From assembly GCF_020819595.1 (NCBI RefSeq), contig NZ_JAJHNP010000026.1, positions 62,001-126,000 on the forward strand: a stretch of DNA of 64,000 nucleotides. Reading direction: 5' to 3'. This document shows, piece by piece, positions 51,886 to 60,280 of the stretch. How positions within the stretch are numbered: position 1 is the stretch's first letter; each line of letters opens with the position of its first letter. Position numbers and translations under genes: made by a program. The notes beneath the pieces are model-generated. The model was not told the DNA's origin, made no database searches, and saw only the letters and a program-made list of their open reading frames with translations. The stretch is from Streptomyces barringtoniae (lineage in GTDB: Bacteria > Actinomycetota > Actinomycetes > Streptomycetales > Streptomycetaceae).

Positions 51886-52557
51886 TCACTGGGACCCGGG
51901 CAGGGAGCGGAGTCTTTCGACCGCACTCTCCCAAGCCGGGCTGCGCCGATACTCGTCTAGCCACTCGACCATGGCTTGGCAGCTCTCGACGTACTCTGCC
52001 GCAGCCTCGGGGCTCGGTATCCGTCCCTGATCAACTACGTGAGTTACCTCATTGCGCATCCTCTTCAGGTCCTGAAGTGCACCGCTGATGTCTCGGGGAA
52101 AGAAGTACTCGCTCCTGGTGATCAGCATGAACAGCTTGCCGCGCTCCCTCATGTCTTCGTAGTTCGGCACCATCTCAGAGAGCTTGCTCTCAACCTGACG
52201 CCAGGCAGCCATCATCGCTCCATCGGGGCTCACGAACGCCATCGCTGTCAGCGGAGCAGGCCGACGACTGAAACCAGAGGCGGTCTCTGAAGTAGTCAAT
52301 TGCTGACGCTCAGCGGGCCCGCTGGCGGGCTCCAAAGCCTCCTGTGAAGGTGGACTCTCGCGTACAGCGGCCTCAACTCCGGCGCTGGCCACTTCGACCG
52401 CCTCCGAGAACTCGGCATCTACTCCCACAGCACTGAGGTTGCGCACTCGCCGCAACAACCCCCGTACCTCGTCTCGGAAGCCGTAGGCAATGAACAACAC
52501 AACCAAGGGCCAGACCAACACCTTGGTGAAGTCCAGGACCAGACGGGCTATATCCAC
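51886..52557 (-). CDS. Membrane-anchored protein with HEPN-like C-terminal region
   Basis: A 223-aa protein. An N-terminal helix (LVLDFTKVLVWPLVVLFIAY) is followed by GFRDEVRGLLRRVRNLSAVG and an acidic linker, then a helical C-terminal domain with AWRQVESKLSEMVPNYEDMR and ALQDLKRMRNEVTHVVDQG. The RNEVTH sequence fits the Rx4H motif of HEPN ribonucleases. Codon use is noticeably less GC-biased than in neighbours, and the gene sits next to a tRNA fragment, which suggests transfer. The GTG start at 52557 is uncertain. The family is unnamed to me; HEPN assignment is by motif only. Confidence 0.65.
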   Translation of the reverse strand: MDIARLVLDFTKVLVWPLVVLFIAYGFRDEVRGLLRRVRNLSAVGVDAEFSEAVEVASAGVEAAVRESPPSQEALEPASGPAERQQLTTSETASGFSRRPAPLTAMAFVSPDGAMMAAWRQVESKLSEMVPNYEDMRERGKLFMLITRSEYFFPRDISGALQDLKRMRNEVTHVVDQGRIPSPEAAAEYVESCQAMVEWLDEYRRSPAWESAVERLRSLPGSQ

Positions 52558-52681
52558 TGATCCATTCTCATCTTCCTGAGTGCATCTGGCTTCGTTTTCC
52601 GCAGACTCAGCGATCGGCGGGTAACGAGCCGATCCCCCAACCCGCACCAGGACGACCCAAGCCGCCTGACACGGCCCCTGA

Positions 52682-54124
52682 TCAGGTGTTCCGCTCTTCC
52701 CGCTTGCGCAGCGCCACCAGTACCGCCCCGCCGATCACCACGAAACCGATGGCCACGCCAGCGATCAGCGGGGTGATCTCGGAGCCGCCCGTTTCGGCCA
52801 GGTTGGTGTCAGGGGCGGTGGTGCCGCCGACCGAGGCGGGGCTGGGGGCGTTGTGGATCCGGGCCGACTCCGTGGTGATCGCGCCCTGCGTCTTGCAGTC
52901 GAGGACGCCGGTGAAGCGGTGGCTGAAGCCGTGGGGTCCGGTGATCGTGAAGTCGTAGGCCTGGTCCTCCTGGAGCGGGACGGTCACCGTGCGGGACGTG
53001 CCCGCGGGGATGGTGTGCTCGGCGCCCATCAGCTCGAAGGTGAAGGGCTTGTCGCCCTTGTTGGCCACGAAGATGTCCAGGGCGCCCTTGGCGCAGTCCC
53101 TGCGGGCCGACACCGCCGGTATGGCGCCCTCGGCCGCCCAGGTGGCGGTCGCGGTCGCGGAGACCGTGGACTCGCTGGAGCCGGCCAGGATCTGGGTCTG
53201 GCTGCGGCTGTCGGAGGCGAAGGCACGGCCCACCGGCACCGTGGTCGACGCCTGCACGGTCAGCTGCGCCGTACCTCCCTCACTGTCCAGGGCGTGGGAG
53301 GGATCCCCAGAGGCGTCCTCGGGAATGTCGAAGTACAGCTTGGTGCCGTCCTGCGCGGACGTGATCACCTTGCCGGTCTTGTCGGTGATCCGCACCCCGC
53401 TCATGGCCGCGTCCGGCGGCGGACTCACCGTGACGGTGCCCGCGTTGGTGTGCACGGTCACCGGGCCGAGCACGTCCCCCGGCCGGCCGGAGACCGCCGG
53501 CGGGTCCAGGGTCAGCGAGGCCTGCGGCTCACCCAGGTCGCGGGCGCTCTTCTGCAGGTAGTCGGCGAGCTTCTCGGCGTGCGGGTCGACGGCGCCGACC
53601 TTCGCGTGGTCGGAGTAGCGCCAGATGGCCACCTGGGTGCCGGCCGCCGCGTCCTGCTCGGTCAGGGTGCCGGCGCCGGCCCGGCGGGCGAGCGCGGCGA
53701 GGTCGTTGACCTGGGGGTAGGAGTTCTGCAGGATCCAGCGGATCCGGCCGGCGTCCTTGTCGCCGCCCAGCGAGGTGCCGCTCCAGGGCGTCTCCTGGTA
53801 GAGGGCGTCGCGCTGGGTGGAGTTGTGGAGGTCGACGCAGTACGTCTGGAGGGTGCCCCCGCCGTCGACGGACATCTCGAACAGGCCCGCCTCCACGCGC
53901 TGGTCGCCGCCGTCCTGGTGGATCACTGCCTCGCCGTAGGTCTTCAGGCCGTTGATCGCGGCCGTCGCCCCGCCCTGGGTCTGCGGTGTCCCGTCGGTCC
54001 CGTCGGCCACGGCCGTACCGGCGCCGGACAGCACACCGGCCGCCACGAGGCCGGTCACCGTCGTGGCGGCGGCCAGGCGGCCCGCTCCGGTGGAACGGTG
54101 GAACCCGCAGAACGCAGCAAGCAC
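52682..54124 (-). CDS. Thioester-domain surface protein with LAETG sorting signal
   Basis: A 480-aa exported protein. The signal peptide (RLAAATTVTGLVAAGVLSGA to AVA) is followed by a thioester domain in which Cys96 (TYCVDL) and Gln164 (TQVAIW) should form an internal Cys-Gln thioester that can bond covalently to surfaces. Then come beta domains, and finally LAETG followed by the helix ITPLIAGVAIGFVVIGGAVL and a basic tail, a class E sortase signal. It would be attached to the cell wall of aerial or substrate hyphae. GTG 54124 follows GAAGGGGAA. No sortase gene is nearby. Confidence 0.88.
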   Translation of the reverse strand: MLAAFCGFHRSTGAGRLAAATTVTGLVAAGVLSGAGTAVADGTDGTPQTQGGATAAINGLKTYGEAVIHQDGGDQRVEAGLFEMSVDGGGTLQTYCVDLHNSTQRDALYQETPWSGTSLGGDKDAGRIRWILQNSYPQVNDLAALARRAGAGTLTEQDAAAGTQVAIWRYSDHAKVGAVDPHAEKLADYLQKSARDLGEPQASLTLDPPAVSGRPGDVLGPVTVHTNAGTVTVSPPPDAAMSGVRITDKTGKVITSAQDGTKLYFDIPEDASGDPSHALDSEGGTAQLTVQASTTVPVGRAFASDSRSQTQILAGSSESTVSATATATWAAEGAIPAVSARRDCAKGALDIFVANKGDKPFTFELMGAEHTIPAGTSRTVTVPLQEDQAYDFTITGPHGFSHRFTGVLDCKTQGAITTESARIHNAPSPASVGGTTAPDTNLAETGGSEITPLIAGVAIGFVVIGGAVLVALRKREERNT

Positions 54125-54397
54125 AGAATTCCCCTTCGAGCAGGACCCGTTGGACGTGGGGGACGGTCCCACCAGCAGAATCGGCAGCCCCTGAGGGCAT
54201 GCCCGGCATCCTATGGATCAGCCGGAGCCTCTCCTGCCGGTCGGATGATCCGATGGGCGATCCGATCCGTAATCGTTATCGCCGGGACCGTCCATGAGCT
54301 GGGCATATCGACAAATCAACCGGTTCGTACGGGGTGTTGGGCATGCGGACGGGCACCGGCCGACTCTGCCGCGCCGCGCCGGAACCGGTTGCTGATG
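54125..54397. promoter_or_regulatory. Upstream region of the surface-protein gene
   Basis: 273 bases between the ssbB stop and the surface-protein start. GATCCGAT-type repeats (GATGATCCGATGGGCGATCC pattern, 54244-54268) lie 120-145 bases upstream of the start and could be regulatory. No ORF is supported. Confidence 0.35.
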
Positions 54398-54880
54398 TCA
54401 TGTCACCGCTACTGGCTCCGCCGCCTGTTGAGGCGTGCCGCTGCCCTCGTCCGGGGTGTCAGTGGGACGCGGTGTCTCCCAGTTCGGTTCCGGCCGGGTC
54501 GCCGTCGGCGGTGCCTCCGGTTTGGCCGAGCGCTGGAAGGCGGCCGTACCCCGTGAGAGGTCGTGGCCGATCGCCACGGCGTCGATGTCGGCGGAGGCCC
54601 ACTGCTGCTGCCCGTCGCGCACCTCCGTGCGCACCTTCAGCCGGCCCTGTACAACGACCGGCTGACCCACCTCCACGCACGCGGCCACGTTCACCGCGAG
54701 CTGACGGTTGGCCCACACCGTGAAGAAGTTGGTGTGCCCGTGCGTCCAGCTGCTCTTCTCCCGGTCCCAGTAGCGCGCGGTCACCGCCAGCCGGAACCGG
54801 GCCGACGGACCCGCCGCCGACTCCCGGTACACCGGCTGGGTCGCCACGTTGCCCACCACGCACACGATGGTCTCGTTCAT
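54398..54880 (-). CDS. ssbB: Single-stranded DNA-binding protein, SsbB type
   Basis: A 160-aa SSB. Residues 1-110 form the OB fold, MNETIVCVVGNVATQPVYRE then FRLAVTARYWDREKSSW, FFTVWANRQLAVNVAACVEV and GQPVVVQGRLKVRTEV. The C-terminal tail is Pro/Thr-rich and lacks the acidic DDDxPF tip of canonical SSBs, as in the Streptomyces paralogue SsbB, which is needed for chromosome segregation into spores. The neighbouring dynamin-like genes, which also act in sporulation septation, support this identity. The ATG follows GGGAGGGGAGCG. Confidence 0.85.
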   Translation of the reverse strand: MNETIVCVVGNVATQPVYRESAAGPSARFRLAVTARYWDREKSSWTHGHTNFFTVWANRQLAVNVAACVEVGQPVVVQGRLKVRTEVRDGQQQWASADIDAVAIGHDLSRGTAAFQRSAKPEAPPTATRPEPNWETPRPTDTPDEGSGTPQQAAEPVAVT

Positions 54881-55296
54881 GTTCTCGCTCCCCTCCCCCG
54901 CCCGGCCCCTTCCGGCCGGGCGGACACGCGCACGGGCCCGTCCCGTACGGCCGTGTCTGTCGTGCATCTGTGTCGTGGGGGCGCGTACGACCGTCGTACG
55001 CGCCCGCACCTCGCGCCGACCGCGCGCACCGTCCGCCGTCCCTCCGGCCGGAACCGCCGTGCGATCGCCGCGAGCCCAGACTGCCTCCGCCCGGCCGGAC
55101 CCGCTGAGAGCTGTGGACGACGACCCCACCTGTGGAAAACCCCGCCACCCACATGAGTGGCCCCCGCCGCCGGCGGCCCTCTTCATCCCCGAAAGGCAGC
55201 CGAGGAGCCCCGAAAAGCAACCGCGGACCCCGGAAACGCCGAGGGGCCCCGGAAACACCGAGGCCCCTCGCGCTCATCTCTCGCCCGCTGCGGCTC
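54881..55296. promoter_or_regulatory. Long leader/promoter region of ssbB
   Basis: 416 bases between the dynB stop and the ssbB start. It carries a 27-base perfect palindrome (separate entry) and a short GTGGACGACGACCCC-TGTGGAAAAC-like patch near 55110-55140. Runs of GGAAAC/CCGAAA at 55180-55270 look like the transcribed end of dynB. No ORF is supported. Confidence 0.45.
54979..55005. promoter_or_regulatory. 27-base perfect palindrome upstream of ssbB
   Basis: GGGCGCGTACGA (54979-54990) and TCGTACGCGCCC (54994-55005) are exact inverted copies around CCG. It lies about 100-125 bases upstream of the ssbB start. It may be an operator for a dimeric repressor or a terminator hairpin; its length and perfection make chance unlikely. 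Confidence 0.6.
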
Positions 55297-58050
55297 TCAC
55301 CCCACTCCGGCCCCGCGCCGCGCGACGCGCCCGTACTGCTCCCGTACCTCCCGGTACCGCAAGAGCTCCGCCGCCACCGGATCGAGCACCCGGGCCCGGC
55401 CGCAGCCGGCGGCCGCCTCGCGGAGCCGGCGTTCCGCCTCCTGGCCGTAGCGCCGGGCCGGGCCTCTCGCCGCCATCCGGCACCCCCACTCCACCAGCGG
55501 CCCGCCGACGATCCCGCACACCATCAGCAGCACCGGAACCCAGAGGTTGGGTGCCATGACCCCGACGATCTGGCCGAACAGCCAGAGGCCGCCCACGACC
55601 TGCAGCAGGGTCATCGCCGCCTGCACCAGCACCGCGGCCGGCCACCATCCGGGCCGCGGCGGCCGGCCCGGCGGCAGTCCGGCCCGCGCCGCCAGCTCGT
55701 CCAGCGCCTCGGACAGCCCCTGCGACCCGCGTACGGCCGCCTCGCGCACAGCCAGCGCCCACGGCGCCGGCAGCCCGGCCGAGGCCCGGTCGGCCACCGT
55801 ACGGACCGCCTGTTCCACGCGCTGGCGGGCCGTGGCCTCCTCGTCGGGCTGGGCCGTGCGCACCGGGATGCGGCCCGTGGTGGACTCGCCACGGCACTGG
55901 TACCAGCGCCACAGCCGCAGCCAGGGCGTGCCGCAGGCCCGGTTGGCGTTGCGCAGCCAGGCACGTTCGGCGGCCTCGCCCGCCGCGGTGGCGCCCACCG
56001 CGTCCGCGAGCCGCGCGGCGAACTCCTCGCGCGCCTCCTCGCTGAGTCCGACGCGCCGGCCGGTGGCGTACACGGGCCGCAGGTCCACCGCCGTGGCGTC
56101 CACGTCGGCCGACACCCGGCGGGCCGCCGCGCCGCGCTCGGCCACGAACTGGCCGAGCACCTCACGCAGTTCCCCGACGCCGTCGCCGGTGAGCGCGGAC
56201 AGGGCGAGCACGGTGGCGCCGGGTTCGCCGTACTCGCCGAGCGCGATCCCGTCCTCGTCCAGCAGCCGGCGCAGATCGTCCAGAACCTGGTCGGCGGCGT
56301 CCTCGGGCAGCCGGTCGACCTGGTTGAGGACGACGAACATGACCTCCGCGTGGCCGGCCATGGGCCGCAGATAGCGCTCGTGCAGCACGGCGTCGGCGTA
56401 CTTCTCGGGGTCGACGACCCAGATCACCGCGTCGACCAGCTTCAGGATCCGGTCGACCTGCTTACGGTGCTCCACGGCGGCGGAGTCGTGATCGGGCAGG
56501 TCGACCAGGACCAGCCCGCGCAACTGCGCCTCGGCCTCCGGACTCTGCAGCGGGCGGCGGCGCAGCCGGCCAGGGATGCCGAGCCGGTCGATGAGGCTCG
56601 CCGCGCCGTCGCTCCAGCTGCACGCGATGGGCGCGGCCGTGGTCGGACGTCGTACGCCGGTCTCCGAAATGGCCACTCCGGCGAGGGCGTTGAACAGCTG
56701 CGACTTGCCGCTGCCGGTGGCGCCCGCGATGGCCACGACGGTGTGCCGACCGGAGAGCTTCCGGCGGGCCGCCGCCTCGTCCAGCACCCGGCCCGCCTCG
56801 GCGAGGGTCTGGCTCTCCACACGGGTCCGGGAGAGCCCGACCAGCTCGCGCAGGGCGTCGAGCCGGGAGCGCAGCTGGCCGTCGTACGCCAGGGGCGGCG
56901 GGGTCTGGCTGCCGGGGCCGCGGCTGCCGGTGTCCAGGGCGGAGGCGCGTTCGGCGGCGAGGGCGGCGGCTGTCGCCTCCGTGACGCGCCTGGCGATGAG
57001 GCCGTCGTCCCAGGGCTCGGAGGATTCGGAGGAGGAGTCGGGGGATCCGGGGGGCGACGGCTGCGAGGGCCCCGACGGCGCCGGAGGCTCCGCCGGCTTG
57101 GGGGCCAGGAGGGCGGCGGCGTCCGCGTCCACGGTTGCGCGGGAGACGGGGGTCGGCGCGAACGTGGGCATGGGCGGGAGGGGCGGGATGGGTGGGAGAG
57201 GGGGGTGAGGTGCTGGCTTTGCGGTTGGGGCTGGGGTGGCGTCAGGGCTCGATTTGGCCGCCGGGGCCGGTCTGGCAATAAGGGGTGCTGCGGCGGTTGG
57301 GGTCTCTGCCAGTGAGGGGGTGGATTTGGCTGCGGATTTGGCTCCGGCGGTTTCCGCCCCTGCTGTGAGCTCCGGGAGGTCTGCCGTGGGCTCGGGGAGG
57401 TCGGCCGTGGGCTCCGGGAGGTCGGCTGTGGGCTCGGGGAGGTCGGCCGTGGGCTCCGGGAGCGGGTGCGGCAAGCAGAGCTGCGTGCCGCCTGCGGTGT
57501 CGGCGTACGTCCCCCGCGGGTTGTCCTGCTGCTCGCCGCCGCCCTCGTCCTCCGCCTGGCCCCTGTGGGCTTCTGCTTCGTCGGAGCGGGCAGCGGGACC
57601 GGCGACGAAAGCGCTGCAGGGATCGTCGGAGGCGACCGCCGAGGCCTCCGGGGCGTCGGCGATGTCGATGAACGGGGAGGTGTCATAGGGCTCCGAGAGG
57701 CTGGAGGTGCTCGCAGTGCCCGTGGTTCCTGTGTTGCCGTTGCTGATGTTGCCCGTGGTGCCGGAGGGGCCGAAGGCGTCCGCATTCCCGGGACCGGATT
57801 CACCCGCCCAGCCGAACTCGTCCACCCCGTTCCGGCCGTCACCAGGACGCTCTGCACGCTCGGCCACGCCTGCGCCGTACGCCACCCGATCCATGTGCTC
57901 CAGGAGCCCGGGCTCCAACTGACCGGCGTGTTCCCCGTGCCCGGTGACGGTGTCGCCGTCATGGCTGCCGTGCTCCATGTCCCTCATGCGTCCCAGGTGC
58001 CTCATGTGGTCGGTGTGATCCGTGTGTTCCTGGTCAGTGACGGCGGTCAC
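55297..58050 (-). CDS. dynB: Dynamin-like GTPase with C-terminal membrane helices
   Basis: A 917-aa protein. The first 370 residues are low-complexity: His/Asp-rich, Gly/Thr-rich, DLPEPTA repeats, then Pro/Ala-rich. The GTPase domain starts near 400, with G1 GATGSGKS at 443-450, a G3-like LVDLPDHDSAAVEHRK and G4 LNQVDR. Two hydrophobic helices lie near 820-870 (VLVQAAMTLLQVVGGLWLFG; LWVPVLLMVCGIVGGPLVEW). This is the layout of the Streptomyces dynamin DynB, which with DynA stabilises the sporulation Z-ring. The ATG is three bases after the dynA stop. Assignment rests on architecture and ssbB linkage. Confidence 0.82.
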   Translation of the reverse strand: MTAVTDQEHTDHTDHMRHLGRMRDMEHGSHDGDTVTGHGEHAGQLEPGLLEHMDRVAYGAGVAERAERPGDGRNGVDEFGWAGESGPGNADAFGPSGTTGNISNGNTGTTGTASTSSLSEPYDTSPFIDIADAPEASAVASDDPCSAFVAGPAARSDEAEAHRGQAEDEGGGEQQDNPRGTYADTAGGTQLCLPHPLPEPTADLPEPTADLPEPTADLPEPTADLPELTAGAETAGAKSAAKSTPSLAETPTAAAPLIARPAPAAKSSPDATPAPTAKPAPHPPLPPIPPLPPMPTFAPTPVSRATVDADAAALLAPKPAEPPAPSGPSQPSPPGSPDSSSESSEPWDDGLIARRVTEATAAALAAERASALDTGSRGPGSQTPPPLAYDGQLRSRLDALRELVGLSRTRVESQTLAEAGRVLDEAAARRKLSGRHTVVAIAGATGSGKSQLFNALAGVAISETGVRRPTTAAPIACSWSDGAASLIDRLGIPGRLRRRPLQSPEAEAQLRGLVLVDLPDHDSAAVEHRKQVDRILKLVDAVIWVVDPEKYADAVLHERYLRPMAGHAEVMFVVLNQVDRLPEDAADQVLDDLRRLLDEDGIALGEYGEPGATVLALSALTGDGVGELREVLGQFVAERGAAARRVSADVDATAVDLRPVYATGRRVGLSEEAREEFAARLADAVGATAAGEAAERAWLRNANRACGTPWLRLWRWYQCRGESTTGRIPVRTAQPDEEATARQRVEQAVRTVADRASAGLPAPWALAVREAAVRGSQGLSEALDELAARAGLPPGRPPRPGWWPAAVLVQAAMTLLQVVGGLWLFGQIVGVMAPNLWVPVLLMVCGIVGGPLVEWGCRMAARGPARRYGQEAERRLREAAAGCGRARVLDPVAAELLRYREVREQYGRVARRGAGVG
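57366..57462 (-). repeat. Tandem 21-base repeats coding DLPEPTA
   Basis: Four to five copies of a 21-base unit (GGGAGGTCGGCCGTGGGCTC-like on the plus strand) encode DLPEPTA in the disordered N-terminal part of dynB. Copies differ at a few third positions. Confidence 0.8.
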
Positions 58051-58053
58051 CGG

Positions 58054-59658
58054 TCACCTCTCCTTCTGCAGTACGGACAGCGCGGCGATGAGTGCGGCCT
58101 GGGGCTCGGGATTGACGTCCAGGGCGTCGAGCGGGGCCAGGCGCCGCTCGCGTTCGGTGTGCAGGACGCGGTCCACGTGCTCGTTGAGCAGCCGCCCGGC
58201 CCGGTCGCGCAGCCGCAGCGCGCCGTGTGCCCCGATCCGCTGCGCGAGCCCCTCGCCCGCGCTGCGCGCCCGGCGCCCGCCGAGCAGCGCGGTGGCGACC
58301 AGGGCGGCGATGGCCTCCGGGTCGGGCGCGGTGGTGCGTTCCAGCTCGCGCACCTCGTCCTCGGCGTACTCCTCGAGCTCGCGCCGCCAGCGCCGTACGG
58401 CGAGACCGATGCGGTGTTCGGTGCTCTCCGCGGGGGACTCCCCGGCGGCGAGGGCCGGGTCGGCTCCGGCCGGCTCGTTCCGCCAGGCCTCGTCGACGCG
58501 CTCGTCCGCGGCGGTGACCGAGCACAGCAGCAGGGCGGCCAGACTCTCCACGAGCGCGTCGAGGAGTTCGCCGGGGGTGCAGTCCAGGGGGAAGGCCCGC
58601 CAGCGTTTGAGGGCGTCTCCGGCGAGTACGGCGCCGGACTGGAGCCGGCCGCGTACACGCGCGTGCTCGCCGTCGTAGGCGGTCTCCACGGCGGAGGTGA
58701 GCCGGAGTGCGGCGGCGTACTGGGCGGCGGCGGCGCTGGCCAGCTCGGGCATGCGGGACTTGAGCGAGTCCAGGAGGCCATGGACCGTACGGGCCATGAC
58801 CTGCTCCCGGGCCGCGGGGTCCTGGGCGTGCTGCGCGAGCCAGCTCTTCAGCGGCGCCACGGCGGTGGCGGGCAGCAGACCGGCGCCCCAGGCGGACTCG
58901 GGCAGCTCGGGCACGGTGAAGCGCGGTACATGGCCGAGGCCGGCCTTGGTGAGCAGGGCGCCGTACTGCCGGGAGACCTCGGAGACGACCTGGTGGGGCA
59001 CCCGGTCCAGGACGGTCACGAGGGTGGCGTCGTACTCCTTGGCGGTGCGCAGCAGTTGCCAGGGGACGGCGTCGGCGTAGCGGGCGGCCGTGGTGACCAT
59101 GATCCAGATGTCGGCGGCACAGATCAGCTCGGCGGCGAGGACGCGGTTGTCGGCGATCAGGGAGTCGATGTCGGGGGCGTCGAGGAGGGCGAGCCCCCGC
59201 GGGACGGTGTCGGCGGTCTCGACGCGCAGCACGCGCGCGGGGGACTCGCCGGTCGGGAGGAGCTCGTCGGAGTCCTCCTGGGGCGCCCACACGCGCGCGA
59301 GATCGGGCAGCACGCGCGTGTCGCCGAACCAGTGATGATCCTCCGGATGGCAGACGAGCACCGGCGTCCGCGTGGTCGGCCGCAGGACCCCCGCCTCGCT
59401 CACCCGGCGGCCGACGAGCGAGTTGACGAGCGTCGACTTGCCGGCGCCGGTGGACCCGCCGACGACGGCCAGCAGCGGCGCCTCGGGCTCCCGTAGGCGG
59501 GGTACCAGGTAGTCGTCGAGTTGCGCGAGGAGTTCGTCGCGGTTGGCACGCGCGCGTGGCGCCCCGGGCAGGGGCAGCGGAAAGCGTGCGGCGGCGACAC
59601 GGTCGCGCAATGCAGAGAGTGTGTCGAGCAGCTGAGGCCGAACGTCCAAGGTCACCAC
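58054..59658 (-). CDS. dynA: Dynamin-like GTPase
   Basis: A 534-aa GTPase. G1 GGSTGAGKST is at residues 67-76, LRPTTRTPVLVCHPEDHHW serves as switch I, LALLDAPDIDS as G3 and VTVLDRVPHQV in the G4 position, where the usual NKxD is replaced by LDR. The rest is helical without strong membrane segments. It is probably DynA, the partner of DynB in the dynAB operon, acting at sporulation septa. GTG 59658 is chosen because VTLDVRPQLLDTLSALRDRV is the natural N-terminus; an in-frame ATG at 59697 would add 13 residues and lies in a TATATG stretch that is more likely a promoter element. Confidence 0.82.
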   Translation of the reverse strand: MVTLDVRPQLLDTLSALRDRVAAARFPLPLPGAPRARANRDELLAQLDDYLVPRLREPEAPLLAVVGGSTGAGKSTLVNSLVGRRVSEAGVLRPTTRTPVLVCHPEDHHWFGDTRVLPDLARVWAPQEDSDELLPTGESPARVLRVETADTVPRGLALLDAPDIDSLIADNRVLAAELICAADIWIMVTTAARYADAVPWQLLRTAKEYDATLVTVLDRVPHQVVSEVSRQYGALLTKAGLGHVPRFTVPELPESAWGAGLLPATAVAPLKSWLAQHAQDPAAREQVMARTVHGLLDSLKSRMPELASAAAAQYAAALRLTSAVETAYDGEHARVRGRLQSGAVLAGDALKRWRAFPLDCTPGELLDALVESLAALLLCSVTAADERVDEAWRNEPAGADPALAAGESPAESTEHRIGLAVRRWRRELEEYAEDEVRELERTTAPDPEAIAALVATALLGGRRARSAGEGLAQRIGAHGALRLRDRAGRLLNEHVDRVLHTERERRLAPLDALDVNPEPQAALIAALSVLQKER

Positions 59659-59931
59659 ATGCGAAGAATGCCCAATTTTAGGGTGATTCTGAAGCATATA
59701 GACATGTCTGCGCGCCGACGGGACAGAAAGGACGCAAGGGATGACTGGGACACGGGCACAGCCCAGGCATAACGAGTGCACAACACCCGGTGCGCCGGAG
59801 GCCAAAAGCGGTGCACGATTCGTACCTGCCTGCGATTATCGGGATCGCTTCACCAAACCTCCACATCGAGCCACGGAGGCGAAGCGACAGGGTCGAGGAA
59901 CAGGGAGCTTTATCCTTGGTCCCGCCACCAG
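59659..59931. promoter_or_regulatory. Region between dynA and tRNA-Arg
   Basis: 273 bases. Its left part is A/T-rich for this genome (CTAAAATTGGG on the minus strand, TCTATATGC) and should hold the dynA promoter. The right end should hold the tRNA promoter (a TTTATCCT patch at 59909-59916). No ORF is supported. Confidence 0.4.
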
Positions 59932-60004
59932 GCCCCCGTAGCTCAGTGGATAGAGCAGGCGCCTTCTAAGCGCTTGGCCGCAGGTTCGAGTCCTGCCGGG
60001 GGCG
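59932..60004 (+). tRNA. tRNA-Arg (anticodon TCT)
   Basis: A complete 73-base cloverleaf. Acceptor GCCCCCG (59932-59938) pairs with CGGGGGC (59997-60003), discriminator G. The D-arm is GCTCAGTGGATAGAGC, the anticodon loop CTTCTAA gives TCT for AGA codons, and the T-arm is GCAGGTTCGAGTCCTGC. CCA is not encoded. A textbook terminator follows. AGA is a rare codon in this GC-rich genome. Confidence 0.96.
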
Positions 60005-60013
60005 CAAGTCTCA

Positions 60014-60038
60014 GCCCTCCCGTTTGGGAGGGCTTTTT
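60014..60038 (+). terminator. Intrinsic terminator of tRNA-Arg
   Basis: GCCCTCCC (60014-60021) pairs with GGGAGGGC (60026-60033) around GTTT and is followed by TTTTT. A canonical rho-independent terminator ten bases after the tRNA. Confidence 0.92.
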
Positions 60039-60280
60039 GCTGTTCAGGATGGGTGCAGCCGCGCGCAGAGGAGCGCCGGACCGTTCCCCGGTGACCGCGG
60101 AGAGGCTCCGGCACTGTCCGGCTGTCACCGGGTTTCTGCGGGTGGCGGCGGTGAATACGCGGAGAAGGTCTCCGGCCACCGTCAGGCCGTGCAAGCAGGG
60201 CGGGGAGGGAAGATCGAGCCAGGATCGCTGCTCGACGTCCCCGAGCTGCCTCGAGATGCACAGAGCAGATGAACGTGCGG

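Noticed and set aside
59932..60004. tRNA-Arg(TCT) as an attachment site for a neighbouring element
   Set aside because: The gene is complete and I see no second copy of its 3' end in the window.
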